64,000 nt of DNA from Herbaspirillum aquaticum. GTDB taxonomy: Bacteria > Pseudomonadota > Gammaproteobacteria > Burkholderiales > Burkholderiaceae_D. Where the stretch lies: contig NZ_NJGV01000008.1 in assembly GCF_002213425.1 (NCBI RefSeq), positions 1 through 64,000 on the forward strand. The letters run 5' to 3'. Below, in pieces: positions 25,632-34,813 of this stretch. Position 1 is the first letter of the stretch; the number at the start of each line of letters is the position of its first letter. The position numbers and the translations under genes are program-made. Under the pieces are notes generated by a model. The model did not search any database. It was not told the origin of the DNA and was given only the letters and a program-made list of their open reading frames with translations.

Positions 25632-26945
25632 TTACTTGTTGACCATGCCCGGCTTGGTGGCCAGGGTGGCAATCGAACCGACCACCAGCATCACCGCCAG
25701 CATGTACATGCCGGTAGCGTTGTTGTGGGTCAGGTCCTTCAGGTAGCCGATCAGGTAGGGGCTGACGAAACCGGCCAGGTTGCCCACCGAGTTGATGGCG
25801 GCAATACCGACGGCCGCCGCAGCACCCGACAGGAAGGCCGTGGGCAGCGACCAGAACAGCGGGGCGCAGGTCAGCACGCCCGCCGCAGCCAGCGACAGCG
25901 CAGCGATCGAGACTGCAGTGTTGTCGGCAAACAGGGCCGCACCGACGAAGCCCACACCGCCCATCAGGGCCGGGATCACCAGGTGCCAGCGACGCTCACG
26001 CATGCGGTCGGCGCTGCGGCCGATCAGGTTCATGGCGATGATGGCGCAGCCAAACGGAATGGCCGACAGCAGGCCGATTTCCAGGTTGCCCTTCACACCG
26101 GTGGCCTTGACCAGGGTCGGCATCCACAGCGTCAGGCCGTATTGACCCATGACGAAGGAGAAGTAGATCAGGCACATCAGCCAGACACGCGCATCCTTGA
26201 CGATGGCGCCGAAGCCGTGCTTGCTTTCCTTGCCCTTGGCATCGCCGTCGATGTCGGCTTGCAGGCTGGCCTTCTCTTCATCGGAGAGCCACTTGGCGCT
26301 CTTGACGTCGTTGTCCAGGTACAGCACCGTGGCCAGGCCGATGAGGACCGCCGGAATGGCTTCGATCAGGAACATCCACTGCCAGCCTTCCAGGCCGCCA
26401 TTGTTGTGGAACGCATCCATGATCCAGCCCGACAGCGGGTTGCCCAGGATGCCGGCCACCGGGATGCCGGACATGAAGACCGCGATCACCTTGGCACGGC
26501 GGTGCGAAGGGAACCAGTAGGTCAGGTACAGGATGATGCCGGGATAGAAACCGGCTTCCGCCAGGCCCAGCAGGAAGCGCAGGACGTAGAACTGGGTGGC
26601 GTTCTGCACGAACATGAAGGCCGCCGAGAGGATGCCCCAGGTGATCATGATGCGGGCAATCCAGATGCGCGCGCCGACCTTGTGCATCAGGATGTTGCTG
26701 GGCACTTCAAAGAGGAAGTAGCCGATGAAGAACAGGCCCGCGCCCAGACCGAAGACGGTCTCGGAAAAGCCCAGGTCCTGCGACATCTGCAGCTTGGCAA
26801 AGCCGACGTTGACGCGATCCAGGTAAGCGATCACGTAGCACAGCATCAGGAAAGGCATGATGCGCCAGAAGACTTTCTTGTACAGCCCGTCCTTGGATTT
26901 GTCGTTGACGTCGAGTCCGACGCCGGTAGTGCTTGCGGTGGTCAT
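25632..26945 (-). CDS. MFS transporter, anion:cation symporter type, for sugar acids
   Basis: A 437-residue inner-membrane protein with 12 predicted helices, typical of the anion:cation symporter (ACS) family that imports hexuronates, galactonate, tartrate or phthalate. Signature stretches: YVIAYLDRVNVGFAKLQM in helix 1, GLGAGLFFIGYFLFEVPSN in helix 2, RFLLGLAEAGFYPGIILYL after helix 4, and PVAGILGNPLSGWIM. The ATG at 26945 is supported by GGGAGATG upstream. Its place inside the ltnD-otnK-otnC-otnI cluster makes L-threonate or another tetronate the likely substrate. The gap to otnC is 284 bp, without a gene. Confidence 0.88.
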   Translation of the reverse strand: MTTASTTGVGLDVNDKSKDGLYKKVFWRIMPFLMLCYVIAYLDRVNVGFAKLQMSQDLGFSETVFGLGAGLFFIGYFLFEVPSNILMHKVGARIWIARIMITWGILSAAFMFVQNATQFYVLRFLLGLAEAGFYPGIILYLTYWFPSHRRAKVIAVFMSGIPVAGILGNPLSGWIMDAFHNNGGLEGWQWMFLIEAIPAVLIGLATVLYLDNDVKSAKWLSDEEKASLQADIDGDAKGKESKHGFGAIVKDARVWLMCLIYFSFVMGQYGLTLWMPTLVKATGVKGNLEIGLLSAIPFGCAIIAMNLIGRSADRMRERRWHLVIPALMGGVGFVGAALFADNTAVSIAALSLAAAGVLTCAPLFWSLPTAFLSGAAAAVGIAAINSVGNLAGFVSPYLIGYLKDLTHNNATGMYMLAVMLVVGSIATLATKPGMVNK

Positions 26946-27229
26946 GATGTTACATCTCCCTAAGAGTGTCGCGGCTGTCTATGCACGGCCGCTGGTTGCT
27001 TGGTGCCCGTGGTCTGACGGGCAATTTATGGATTCAATCGGACCCGCGTACCGCTCTTTTCGGAACCGTACGAAGGCCGGCATTGATTGGCCGGTCTGGT
27101 GCCGGCTTGACTGCCGCCTGTGCCCACCACCTTCCGTTGGGCGCAAGCGGGGCATGGCGGGCCAACATCGGCCGCCATGACGCTTTGTTGCTATGGGTTG
27201 CTGACGCTGCCTGGGCGCTGTCGTGACTG

Positions 27230-27877
27230 CTACCAGCGCGCCTTGAAGGTGTCGCGCAAGTCCTGCAGCGCGGGCTCTTCCAGCGGCGTGGCACGGCCAC
27301 CGGCCAGGTGCCACAGCTTGGCGGTTTCTTCCAGTTCTTCCAGGGCGAAGGCGGCCTTGGAGACCGAGCTTTCCCACACCACCGGACCGAGCCGCTCCAG
27401 CAGCGCGCCGCGCACTTGCGTGGCGATCTTTGCCACCTGCTCGGCCACTTCCGGCGCACCCGGACGGGCATAGCGGATCAGCGGGATGTGGCCGACCTTC
27501 ATCACGTAATACGGCGTGATGGGCGGCAATACATCCTGCTCGCTGTAGACGCCGTTGATGGTCAGCGATACCAGATGCGTGGAGTGCGTATGCACCACCG
27601 CATGCATCTCGGGATTGTTGTCGTAGATGGCGCGATGCAGGACCAGGGTCTTGGACGGCTTGTCGCCCGAGACCCATTCGCCGGCCGTATTGACCTTGGC
27701 GATGGCCGCCGGATCGAGGAAACCGAGGCAGGCATCGGTCGGCGTGATCAGCCAGCCGTCATCCAGGCGCGCACTGATGTTGCCGGCCGAACCGACCGTA
27801 TAGCCGCGCTGGTAGAGAGAAGCGCCGATGCGGCAGATCTCTTCGCGCAGCGCGCTTTCGTTGGTGTTGCGGCTCAT
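27230..27877 (-). CDS. otnC: 3-oxo-tetronate 4-phosphate decarboxylase
   Basis: A 215-residue class II aldolase/adducin-family protein. It should decarboxylate 3-oxo-tetronate 4-phosphate to dihydroxyacetone phosphate and CO2. Zn-binding histidines are in VVHTHSTHLVSL (about residues 93-98), and the glycine-rich phosphate site GNISARL with SGDKPSKT is typical of the family. The ATG overlaps the otnK stop by four bases (ATGA), so the two are translationally coupled, as in known otnK-otnC pairs. Confidence 0.9.
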   Translation of the reverse strand: MSRNTNESALREEICRIGASLYQRGYTVGSAGNISARLDDGWLITPTDACLGFLDPAAIAKVNTAGEWVSGDKPSKTLVLHRAIYDNNPEMHAVVHTHSTHLVSLTINGVYSEQDVLPPITPYYVMKVGHIPLIRYARPGAPEVAEQVAKIATQVRGALLERLGPVVWESSVSKAAFALEELEETAKLWHLAGGRATPLEEPALQDLRDTFKARW

Positions 27878-29160
27878 GCCGTCTTCCCGTCGAGATAGCG
27901 CAGCGCCTTCTCGAAGAAGTCGACGCTGCCGAAATTGCCCGACTTCAGGGCCAGCGCCACCGGTTGCTCATCCAGCGTAGCGGTCGCCGGCACGCCCGGA
28001 TCGATCTGCGGCCCGATGCGCAGGGCGCGCACGTCCAGCGCCTGCACCACCGCGCCGGAGGTCTCGCCACCGGCCACCACGAACTGGCGCACGCCACGTT
28101 GCTTCAGGCCCGCAGCGATCGATGCCAGCGCCTGCTCGACCAGGTGACCGGCCTTGGCCACGCCCAGCTCCTTTTGCACCGCCTTGACTTCGTCGGGGGT
28201 GGCGGTCGCGTAGATCAGTACCGGCTCGTTCTTGATGCGTTCATCGGCAAAGGCCAGCGCCTGTGCCACCACGTCTTCGCCACGGGCCAGGGCCAGCGGG
28301 TCGATGCGGAAGGCGGGACGCTTGGCTTTCCATTCGGCCACCTGCGCATTGGTCGCCTTGGAGGCGGAACCGGCCAGCACCACCGACAGGCCATCGACCT
28401 TGGGCAGTTGTGCGGCTTCACCGGCGGCGGTCAGCAGACCGGCGCGGCGGAAATTCTCGGGCAGACCCAGCGCCACGCCGGAACCACCGGTGATGAGCTT
28501 GAGTTCGGCGCAGGCTTCGCCCAGCGTGAACAAGTCCTTGTCGGAGACGGCGTCGGCAATGGCCATCTTGACGCCTTCGGAACGCAGTGCGGTGAAGCGC
28601 TCCTGGGTTGCGGCCGCGCCGCGTGCCACGGTGTCGTAGCGCACCAGGCCGACCTTGGATTCGGTCTGGCGCTGCAGGACGCGCACCAGGTTGGCATCGG
28701 TCATCGGGGTCAGCGGATGGTTTTCCATGCCCGACTCATTCAACAGCGCATCGGCCACGAACAGGTAGCCGCGATAAATGGTGCGGCCGTTTTCCGGGAA
28801 GGCCGGGCAGGCAATGGTGAAGTCCACGCCCAGTTCCTTCATCAGCGCATCGGTCACCGGACCGATGTTGCCGTCGTCGGTGGAGTCGAAGGTGGAGCAG
28901 TACTTGAAGAAGAACTGCGTGCAGCCCTGCTGCTGCAGCCAGCGCAGTGCCGCCAGCGATTGCTCGATGGCCTCGGCAGCAGGAATGGTGCGCGACTTGA
29001 GCGCGATCACCAGCGCATCGGCCGCCACGGCCGGCATTTCGCTGGGCACGCCGATGGTCTGCACGGTGCGCATGCCGCCGCGGACCAGCATGTTGGCCAG
29101 GTCGGTCGCGCCGGTGAAATCGTCGGCGATACAACCGAGCAAGGGACGGGATGTGGACAT
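27874..29160 (-). CDS. otnK: 3-oxo-tetronate kinase
   Basis: A 428-residue four-carbon acid sugar kinase (DUF1537 family), ATG at 29160. N-terminal domain: CIADDFTGATDLANMLVRGG (the DDxTGA substrate/catalytic motif), KSRTIPAAEA, QFFFKYCSTFDSTDDGNIGP. C-terminal nucleotide-binding domain: VLAGSASKATNAQV and VVAGGETSGAVVQAL. It phosphorylates 3-oxo-tetronate at O4 with ATP. Extension upstream to 29271 gives an Arg/Ser-rich sequence unlike the family, so it is left out. It follows ltnD by 37 bp and is coupled to otnC. Confidence 0.92.
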   Translation of the reverse strand: MSTSRPLLGCIADDFTGATDLANMLVRGGMRTVQTIGVPSEMPAVAADALVIALKSRTIPAAEAIEQSLAALRWLQQQGCTQFFFKYCSTFDSTDDGNIGPVTDALMKELGVDFTIACPAFPENGRTIYRGYLFVADALLNESGMENHPLTPMTDANLVRVLQRQTESKVGLVRYDTVARGAAATQERFTALRSEGVKMAIADAVSDKDLFTLGEACAELKLITGGSGVALGLPENFRRAGLLTAAGEAAQLPKVDGLSVVLAGSASKATNAQVAEWKAKRPAFRIDPLALARGEDVVAQALAFADERIKNEPVLIYATATPDEVKAVQKELGVAKAGHLVEQALASIAAGLKQRGVRQFVVAGGETSGAVVQALDVRALRIGPQIDPGVPATATLDEQPVALALKSGNFGSVDFFEKALRYLDGKTA

Positions 29161-29197
29161 GAAAACTCCTCGATTCAGATGCAGGGACGACGCTGGA

Positions 29198-30094
29198 TTA
29201 CTTGGCCTTGGCCGGCGGCAGGTCGATGCCGGGGAAGATCTTGATGACGGCCGAATCATCCTCGCCGCCATGACCGGCGGTGGAAGCCATCATGAACATC
29301 TGGTGCGCAGCGGCCGACAGCGGCAGCGGGAATTTGCTGCGGCGGGCGGTATCGAGCACCAGGCCCAGGTCCTTGACGAAGATGTCCACGGCCGACAGCG
29401 GGGTGTAGTCGCCGTTCAAGATGTGCGGCACGCGGTTTTCGAACATCCACGAATTGCCGGCGCTGTGGGTGATGACGTCATACAGCGCATCCGGATTGAC
29501 GCCTTCGCGCAGGCCCAGTGCCATGGCTTCAGCGGAGGCAGCGATGTGCACGCCCGCCAGCAGCTGGTTGATGATCTTGACCTTGGAGCCGATGCCGTGG
29601 GTGTCGCCCAGGCGATAGACCTTGCCGGCCATGCCCGCCAGCACGTCTTCGATCTTGGCGTAGACCTCGGCAGGGCCCGAGGTCATCATGGTCATCTCGC
29701 CCGAAGCGGCGCGTGCGGCACCACCGGAGACCGGTGCGTCCAGCAGCAGCAGGCCCTTTTCTGCCAGGCGCTTGCCCAGTTCGACGGCGAAGTCAGGCGC
29801 CACGGTGGCGCTGGAGATGACGACGCTGCCCGGCTTCATGGCGGGGACGGCGCCGTTCTCACCGAAGAGCACCATCTCGGTCTGCGCGGCATTGACCACC
29901 AGGGTGATGACCACGTCGACCTTGCCGGCCAGCTCGGCCGGGTTGGCACAGGCCACACCGCCGGCGGCGGCGAACTTGTCCAGGACTTCCTTGCGCACGT
30001 CGCAGGCATGCACATTGAAACCGGCACGCAACAGCGAGCTGGCCACGCCATAACCCATGGCTCCCAAACCGATCACACCTACATTCTTGGACAT
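29198..30094 (-). CDS. ltnD: L-threonate dehydrogenase
   Basis: A 298-residue beta-hydroxyacid dehydrogenase (3-hydroxyisobutyrate dehydrogenase family), ATG at 30094 with GGAGG seven bases before it. Rossmann motif GVIGLGAMGYGVA at the N-terminus; substrate-binding LLDAPVSGGAARAASGEMT; catalytic-Lys region GSKVKIINQLLAGVH; C-terminal NSWMFENRVPHIL. It oxidises L-threonate to 2-oxo-tetronate with NAD+. As the first structural gene after the regulator it defines the pathway of this operon; D-erythronate normally uses a different dehydrogenase (DenD), which is not seen. Confidence 0.9.
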   Translation of the reverse strand: MSKNVGVIGLGAMGYGVASSLLRAGFNVHACDVRKEVLDKFAAAGGVACANPAELAGKVDVVITLVVNAAQTEMVLFGENGAVPAMKPGSVVISSATVAPDFAVELGKRLAEKGLLLLDAPVSGGAARAASGEMTMMTSGPAEVYAKIEDVLAGMAGKVYRLGDTHGIGSKVKIINQLLAGVHIAASAEAMALGLREGVNPDALYDVITHSAGNSWMFENRVPHILNGDYTPLSAVDIFVKDLGLVLDTARRSKFPLPLSAAAHQMFMMASTAGHGGEDDSAVIKIFPGIDLPPAKAK

Positions 30095-30202
30095 AATTGC
30101 CTCCGCATTGATGACGCCGCTGCCGCTCATGACGGGCAGGACATTGCGCCGGGTTGATGATGCAACGCCGGCAAAGGCCGGCGTCAGAATTCCAGATTTC
30201 GT

Positions 30203-30256
30203 AAATCGTCTAAATCTTATAAATCGTTTAAAACATTTAAAGCATTTAATTCATTT
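30203..30256. repeat. Six tandem 9-bp AT-rich repeats upstream of ltnD
   Basis: Exactly 54 bp reads as six 9-mers: AAATCGTCT, AAATCTTAT, AAATCGTTT, AAAACATTT, AAAGCATTT, AATTCATTT. They sit in the 189-bp gap between gntR and ltnD. A nearby hairpin (about 30168-30185, CGCCGGC/GCCGGCG) follows on the minus strand. Could be a multi-copy operator, an AT-rich UP element, or a simple expanded repeat. Confidence 0.65.
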
Positions 30257-30283
30257 GCTGCCATTCAAGCCGGGACATCCTGT

Positions 30284-30985
30284 TCAGGACTGTCCCTGGC
30301 TCAAGCGCCGTGCCGCATTGAACATGTGCGTCTGGGCGGCATTGCGGGCCGCCATTTCATCACCGGCGCGAATGGCCGCGACGATGGCCTCATGTTCTTC
30401 GCGCACCTGGCGCGAGAAATCCTCATACCGCGCTTCATTGCCACGCGTCACCGCCGTGGCCGCTTCCAGATACTGGGACAGGAACTCCAGCGTCTTGATG
30501 AAGTACGGATTGCGCGTGGCCTGCGCCAGTGCGCGATGGAAGGCCACATCGGCGGCCACGCCATCACCACCTGCGGCCACATCGACCCCGATCTGCAGCA
30601 ATGCCGCCTCGATAGCCTGCAGGTCTTCCGCACTGCGGCGCTTGGCCGCCTGCGCGGCGACCTCGGCCTCGATGGCGCGGCGCAGCTCGACGATCTGCAG
30701 CACCGCATCGGGCGAACTGACCTCGGTGTAATCGATGCGCAGCGGCTTGATGCCCGCCTGCTCGGTCACGAATACGCCGCTACCCTGGCGCGGTTCGACC
30801 ACGCCTTCATGTTTCAGGCGCGCAATCGCTTCGCGCACCACCGTGCGGCTCACACCGAACTGCTGCGCCAGCACCGCCTCGGTGGGCAGCTTGCTGCCAC
30901 GGGGGAAGGCACCGGCGTCGATGTTTTCCAGCAATTGCCTGGCTACAGTGTCGCTGAGCGCCTGTGCGGGGATCTTCTGAAACAT
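30284..30985 (-). CDS. FadR-type GntR regulator of the tetronate operon
   Basis: A 233-residue transcription factor. N-terminal winged helix-turn-helix: LLENIDAGAFPRGSKLPTEA, LAQQFGVSRTVVREAIARL and a wing with VEPRQGSGVFV. C-terminal all-helical FCD ligand domain with the metal-binding set: D and H in VAADVAFHRALAQA, H in EEHEAIVAAI and H in QTHMFNAARRL. It lies immediately upstream of ltnD in the same orientation, so it probably represses the tetronate genes until a pathway intermediate is bound. Confidence 0.88.
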   Translation of the reverse strand: MFQKIPAQALSDTVARQLLENIDAGAFPRGSKLPTEAVLAQQFGVSRTVVREAIARLKHEGVVEPRQGSGVFVTEQAGIKPLRIDYTEVSSPDAVLQIVELRRAIEAEVAAQAAKRRSAEDLQAIEAALLQIGVDVAAGGDGVAADVAFHRALAQATRNPYFIKTLEFLSQYLEAATAVTRGNEARYEDFSRQVREEHEAIVAAIRAGDEMAARNAAQTHMFNAARRLSQGQS

Positions 30986-31226
30986 GCTGTCTCGCAGTCG
31001 TTATCGTAAAGTTATCCGGTCATCATACAAATTTATTTTGAACGGGGCAATCCGATTTTTTCTCTTTACGCGGAGTAACACCCCCGTTTGGCAAATAATA
31101 TGCGCAGTTGGCAGAACTTGAGGTGATATATGCAGCAGTTCGCTCCAGACATCAAGAATACGAATATCTCTGCCAAGGCTGCGTCGGCAGGCCGGGGGCT
31201 CTACAATCAGGGCTTTTCCGCCACGG

Positions 31227-32177
31227 ATGTGCCGCATGCCCTACGATCTCTCGGACAAGCTCGTCATTGGAATCTCTTCCCGCGCCCTCTTCGATCTTGA
31301 AGCGGAGAACGCCATCTACGACCAAGAGGGCGTGGATGCCTACGCGCAGTACCAGCGCGATCACGAGAACGATCCACTGCAGCCCGGCACGGCCTTCCCG
31401 CTGGTCAAGGCGCTGCTGCAGTTGAATGAACTGATCCCGGAACGCCGTCTGGTGGAAGTGGTGGTCATCTCGCGCAACACGCCCGACACGGGCCTGCGCG
31501 CCTTCAATGCCATTGCCGCCCACAAGCTCGACATCAGCCGTGCGGCCTTCACCGGTGGCGGACCGACCGCACCTTACCTGCAAGCCTTCAAGATCGACCT
31601 GTTCCTCTCGCGCGATACCGGCGACGTGCAGGAAGCCATCGATGCCGGCGTGGCGGCGGCCCAGTTGTATGCCGCCCCGCTGGACTACAGTGCGCCGGAC
31701 AAGCAAATCCGCATTGCCTTTGATGGCGATGCCGTGCTGTTCTCGGCGGAGTCCGAGCGCATCTTTGCGGAGAAGGGATTGGAGGCCTTTGCGCGGCATG
31801 AGCAGCGCCATCGCAAGAAGGCCATGAAGGAAGGTCCGTTCGCCAAATTGCTGCTGGCCTTGTCGGCGATCCAGAAACAGTTTCCGCCCAAGCAGTGCCC
31901 GGTGCGCATTGCCATCGTGACGGCACGCAACAGCCCGGCGCACCAGCGCGTCATCCATACCTTGCGGACCTGGAACGTGACGGTGGATGAAGCCTTCTTC
32001 CTCGGCGGGCTGAACAAGGCGGAGGTACTGCAGGCCTTCGGCGCACACATGTTCTTTGATGACCAGGAGGGACATGTGCAGAAGGCAGCCGTGGTGGTGC
32101 CGTCGGGGCGGGTGCCTTACAAAGGCGGGACGCTGGAAAGAACAAGGGTGCCACGAACGCGGGCAGTCAAGGAATGA
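31227..32177 (+). CDS. Cytosolic 5'-nucleotidase family protein
   Basis: A 316-residue protein of the cytosolic 5'-nucleotidase (NT5C1-like, PF06189) family, HAD superfamily. Motifs: LVIGISSRALFDLEAENAIY near the start, VEVVVISRNTPDTGLRAFNA, IDLFLSRDTGDVQEAIDAGV, IRIAFDGDAVLFSAESER (the DxD catalytic loop), IAIVTARNSPAHQRVI and MFFDDQEGHV. It should dephosphorylate nucleoside 5'-monophosphates. Start could be the ATG at 31227 or the one at 31236; the second has GGA at a better distance. Downstream purine genes are far away, so no operon link is seen. Confidence 0.88.
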   Translation: MCRMPYDLSDKLVIGISSRALFDLEAENAIYDQEGVDAYAQYQRDHENDPLQPGTAFPLVKALLQLNELIPERRLVEVVVISRNTPDTGLRAFNAIAAHKLDISRAAFTGGGPTAPYLQAFKIDLFLSRDTGDVQEAIDAGVAAAQLYAAPLDYSAPDKQIRIAFDGDAVLFSAESERIFAEKGLEAFARHEQRHRKKAMKEGPFAKLLLALSAIQKQFPPKQCPVRIAIVTARNSPAHQRVIHTLRTWNVTVDEAFFLGGLNKAEVLQAFGAHMFFDDQEGHVQKAAVVVPSGRVPYKGGTLERTRVPRTRAVKE

Positions 32178-32210
32178 CTGCAGTCTCGATACTCATGAAA
32201 AACGGCGCAA

Positions 32211-32696
32211 ATGCGTAGACGCTGCCAAGGCTCAAGCAGCCTCCTCGATCCCAATATCGTGGCTCGGTGGCATCTGGTGGTAGTGACTCCGCTATTGATT
32301 TTGGCGGGACAGATTCTGGTGAACGAAACCGCAAGTTTCCTCGGCTTTTCAGTCACTGCGCAGCCAGATCCCTTTCGAACCTGGTCACCGGCGCTTGTCG
32401 TGCTGATGGGGATCATCTTCGCCCCTTTAGTGGAAACCCTGATTTTTCAATGGGCATGCATAAAGTGTCTGCAAATGCTTCGCTTGAACGCCCCCGTCAT
32501 CCTGATCATCTCGGGCTTTCTATTTGCATTGGCACATGAATTTGAGGAGCGCTGGCCTGTTGACATGTTCATCGCGGGCCTGGCCTTCTCTTGGGTCTTC
32601 CTGGTCGAGACCAGAAGACCGAAGGGTTTTCCGGTGTTAGTCACGGTTTCAGTACACGCCTTATTCAACGCCATGGCCCTGGCGATTTCAGTCTGA
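32211..32696 (+). CDS. CPBP-family intramembrane protein with degenerate first motif
   Basis: A 161-residue membrane protein with about four hydrophobic segments, resembling the CPBP (Abi/CAAX prenyl protease) family. Motif 2 (FLFALAHEFEE, conserved His) and motif 3 (VSVHALFNAMAL, His and Asn) are present. Motif 1, normally EExxxR, reads PLVETLIFQ: the first Glu is kept but the second Glu is Thr and the Arg is Gln, so proteolytic activity is uncertain. It starts 33 bp after the nucleotidase; there is no clear ribosome-binding site. Confidence 0.65.
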   Translation: MRRRCQGSSSLLDPNIVARWHLVVVTPLLILAGQILVNETASFLGFSVTAQPDPFRTWSPALVVLMGIIFAPLVETLIFQWACIKCLQMLRLNAPVILIISGFLFALAHEFEERWPVDMFIAGLAFSWVFLVETRRPKGFPVLVTVSVHALFNAMALAISV

Positions 32697-32712
32697 ACCG
32701 GACGACAACATT

Positions 32713-33375
32713 TCATGGCCCCGAGCCTGCATTGCGAACAAAAGCCCGCGTGGTGAGATACAACACCACCCCGTTGAGCAGATGCCAGAACATGTGCGTC
32801 CCGATGCTGATGCTCGGGCACACTGCCATGTCCATCGAGCGCAGCACCAGAGACAGTGTAAATACACCGGTGGCCAACAGCAGGGCCATCGGTTCAGTCT
32901 TGCGCATGCGCCAGTGATACACGCCCAGTCCGCCAATGAAGAGCCATGCCGAACCATACGACGCCACCGAACCATTGAGCCACTGCTCCGGCAAGCGTCC
33001 CGCACCGTAGGTCACGACAAAGAAGAACAGTACCCAGCCCAGCGTCACCAGCCAGTTGCGGCGCGCCACCTTGCGCAGATAGAACGCCAGGAACAGCACC
33101 TGATACACCGAAATCGGAATGACATCGGCGAACAATGCCCAGCGCTGCGCAACGGTGTGGAAAAGAAAACTGCCCACCCCGATCACGGCCACCATCAGCA
33201 TCAGGATGCGTGACATCACCACGGCGCTGCGCCCCTGCGGCAGCGGCAAGCGCCACAAGAAATACGCGGCCAGCAGGAAAGCGAGATTGGAAAGCGCATT
33301 GACGGGTTCGGCCCAGAAAGCGGTACCGAGCCGTTCGCAATACAGGTCTACCGGGGCAAGAAGCGAGGCTGTCAT
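32713..33375 (-). CDS. Ceramidase-family membrane hydrolase
   Basis: A 220-residue membrane protein of the alkaline ceramidase-like (PF05875) family with seven predicted helices. Family signatures: VDLYCERLGTAFWAEPVNAL near the N-terminus (Glu and Asn), GSFLFHTVAQRWALFADVIP (zinc His and Asp) and THMFWHLLNGVVLYL near the C-terminus (zinc His pair). These residues form the zinc hydrolase site in the eukaryotic enzymes; in bacteria the substrate is generally unknown. The gene is convergent with the CPBP gene and overlaps nothing. Confidence 0.82.
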   Translation of the reverse strand: MTASLLAPVDLYCERLGTAFWAEPVNALSNLAFLLAAYFLWRLPLPQGRSAVVMSRILMLMVAVIGVGSFLFHTVAQRWALFADVIPISVYQVLFLAFYLRKVARRNWLVTLGWVLFFFVVTYGAGRLPEQWLNGSVASYGSAWLFIGGLGVYHWRMRKTEPMALLLATGVFTLSLVLRSMDMAVCPSISIGTHMFWHLLNGVVLYLTTRAFVRNAGSGP

Positions 33376-33494
33376 GGTGTATGTCGCGCTGGTCGTCGCG
33401 GATCAAGGGGAATCGAAAGCGGCGATCAACACGCCGCCCTTATGCGATGCAGCCGCCATGATCCGCGAAGCCGCCGGATATTTCCAGTCGCGCT

Positions 33495-34694
33495 TCACTC
33501 TCCTGGCGCGGCCGCCCCGATGACCCGCCCCGGCTGGCCCGCCAGCCAGCCCAGCGCGCCCATGAGCACCGCGCCGCCCGCACACAAGCCCAGCACCAGC
33601 GTCCACCCGCCGCTGGCATCATGCAGCCGCCCCATGAGGATGGGCCCGGCGGCCGCCAGCAGGTAGCCGACGCTCTGCGCCATGGCCGACAACGCGGCGG
33701 CCTGGGGCGGCGTCGATACACGCGTACCGACAAAAGCCAGCCCCAGAATCAGCACCGCACCGGTCCCGAATCCGAACAGCGGCACCCAGACGATGGACGC
33801 CTGCGGCCACGCCATGAGGCCAACAAGGCTCAGGACAGTGGCAGCCGACATGCTCACCGCCACCGGCCGATGGTCACGGATGCGCGGACCCAGCGGTACC
33901 AGCAGCAAACCGGGCAAGGCCGAGGCCAGTTGCATCAGGCCATGCAGGTTGCCCGCCTCCACCGCACTGCGCCCATTGGCCGCGAGGATGGAGGGTAGCC
34001 ACGCCGTCACCACGTAATACACCAGCGAATTGGTCCCGAGGAAGAAGGTCACCTGCCACGCCAGCGGCTGGCGCCACATCGACGCCGCGCGCGCAGGCGC
34101 CGTGGCCGGGCGCGTATCGCGCCGCAATTGCGGCAGCCACACCAGCACCGTCACCACCGGCAATGCAATGAAAGAAGCCAGCGCCCACGCCCAGCCCAGT
34201 CCCGCCGCCAGCGGAACGGCGCACACCGAGCCCAGTGCCGATGCACCGCCCATGGTGAGCGCATAGACGGCCGTCATGCGCGTGAGGTCATCGGGAAAAT
34301 CGCGCTTGAGCAAGCTCGGCAAGAGTACATTGCCGCCGGCAATCCCGCAGCCGATCACGCAAGTCCCGGCCAGCAGGGCTGCCACCGATCCGGACGAGCG
34401 CAACACGATGCCGCCTGCGATCAACAACAATGCCAGCAAGAGCGTGCGCTCCAGTCCCAGGCCGCGCGCCACGCGCGCCGCCAGCGGCGAGACCAGCGCA
34501 AAGCACAGCAATGGCAAGGTCAGCATCAGCCCTGCCGCCCCGGCCGAGAGGGCGAAGGTCTGTTGCAGCAGCCCCATCACCGGCCCCACGGCCGTCACCG
34601 GCGCACGCAAATTGGCGGCGATCAGCAGGATGCCTGCAATGAGCCAGACACTGCGATGAACAGGGCGAACGTGAGGGGGATGCGTGGCATGCAT
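33495..34694 (-). CDS. nimT: CynX/NimT-family MFS transporter
   Basis: A 399-residue, 12-helix transporter starting at the ATG at 34694. The opening helix has LLIAANLRAPVTAVGPVMG, the signature of the CynX/NimT branch (cyanate or 2-nitroimidazole exporter), followed by GLGLERTLLLALLLIAGGIV and GCGIAGGNVLLPSLLKRDFP. It is divergently transcribed from an AraC regulator, the arrangement of nimT and nimR in Escherichia coli, where NimT exports 2-nitroimidazole. The name is given by this context and by family resemblance; the physiological substrate is not known. Confidence 0.75.
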   Translation of the reverse strand: MHATHPPHVRPVHRSVWLIAGILLIAANLRAPVTAVGPVMGLLQQTFALSAGAAGLMLTLPLLCFALVSPLAARVARGLGLERTLLLALLLIAGGIVLRSSGSVAALLAGTCVIGCGIAGGNVLLPSLLKRDFPDDLTRMTAVYALTMGGASALGSVCAVPLAAGLGWAWALASFIALPVVTVLVWLPQLRRDTRPATAPARAASMWRQPLAWQVTFFLGTNSLVYYVVTAWLPSILAANGRSAVEAGNLHGLMQLASALPGLLLVPLGPRIRDHRPVAVSMSAATVLSLVGLMAWPQASIVWVPLFGFGTGAVLILGLAFVGTRVSTPPQAAALSAMAQSVGYLLAAAGPILMGRLHDASGGWTLVLGLCAGGAVLMGALGWLAGQPGRVIGAAAPGE

Positions 34695-34813
34695 GGCGGG
34701 CGTGATGGCAATGATTGATCGAAAGCAGCGAGCGCCCAGCTTAGCCAATCGCAGCCTGCACGTATTTGGCTACAATGCCAGCATATTGCTAAAAACGGTC
34801 AACCCAACTCCCT

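Noticed and set aside
24723-26963. A 746-residue plus-strand open frame over otnI and the MFS gene
   Set aside because: Gln/Arg/His/Gly-rich antisense shadow; both minus-strand genes have clear families and ribosome-binding sites.
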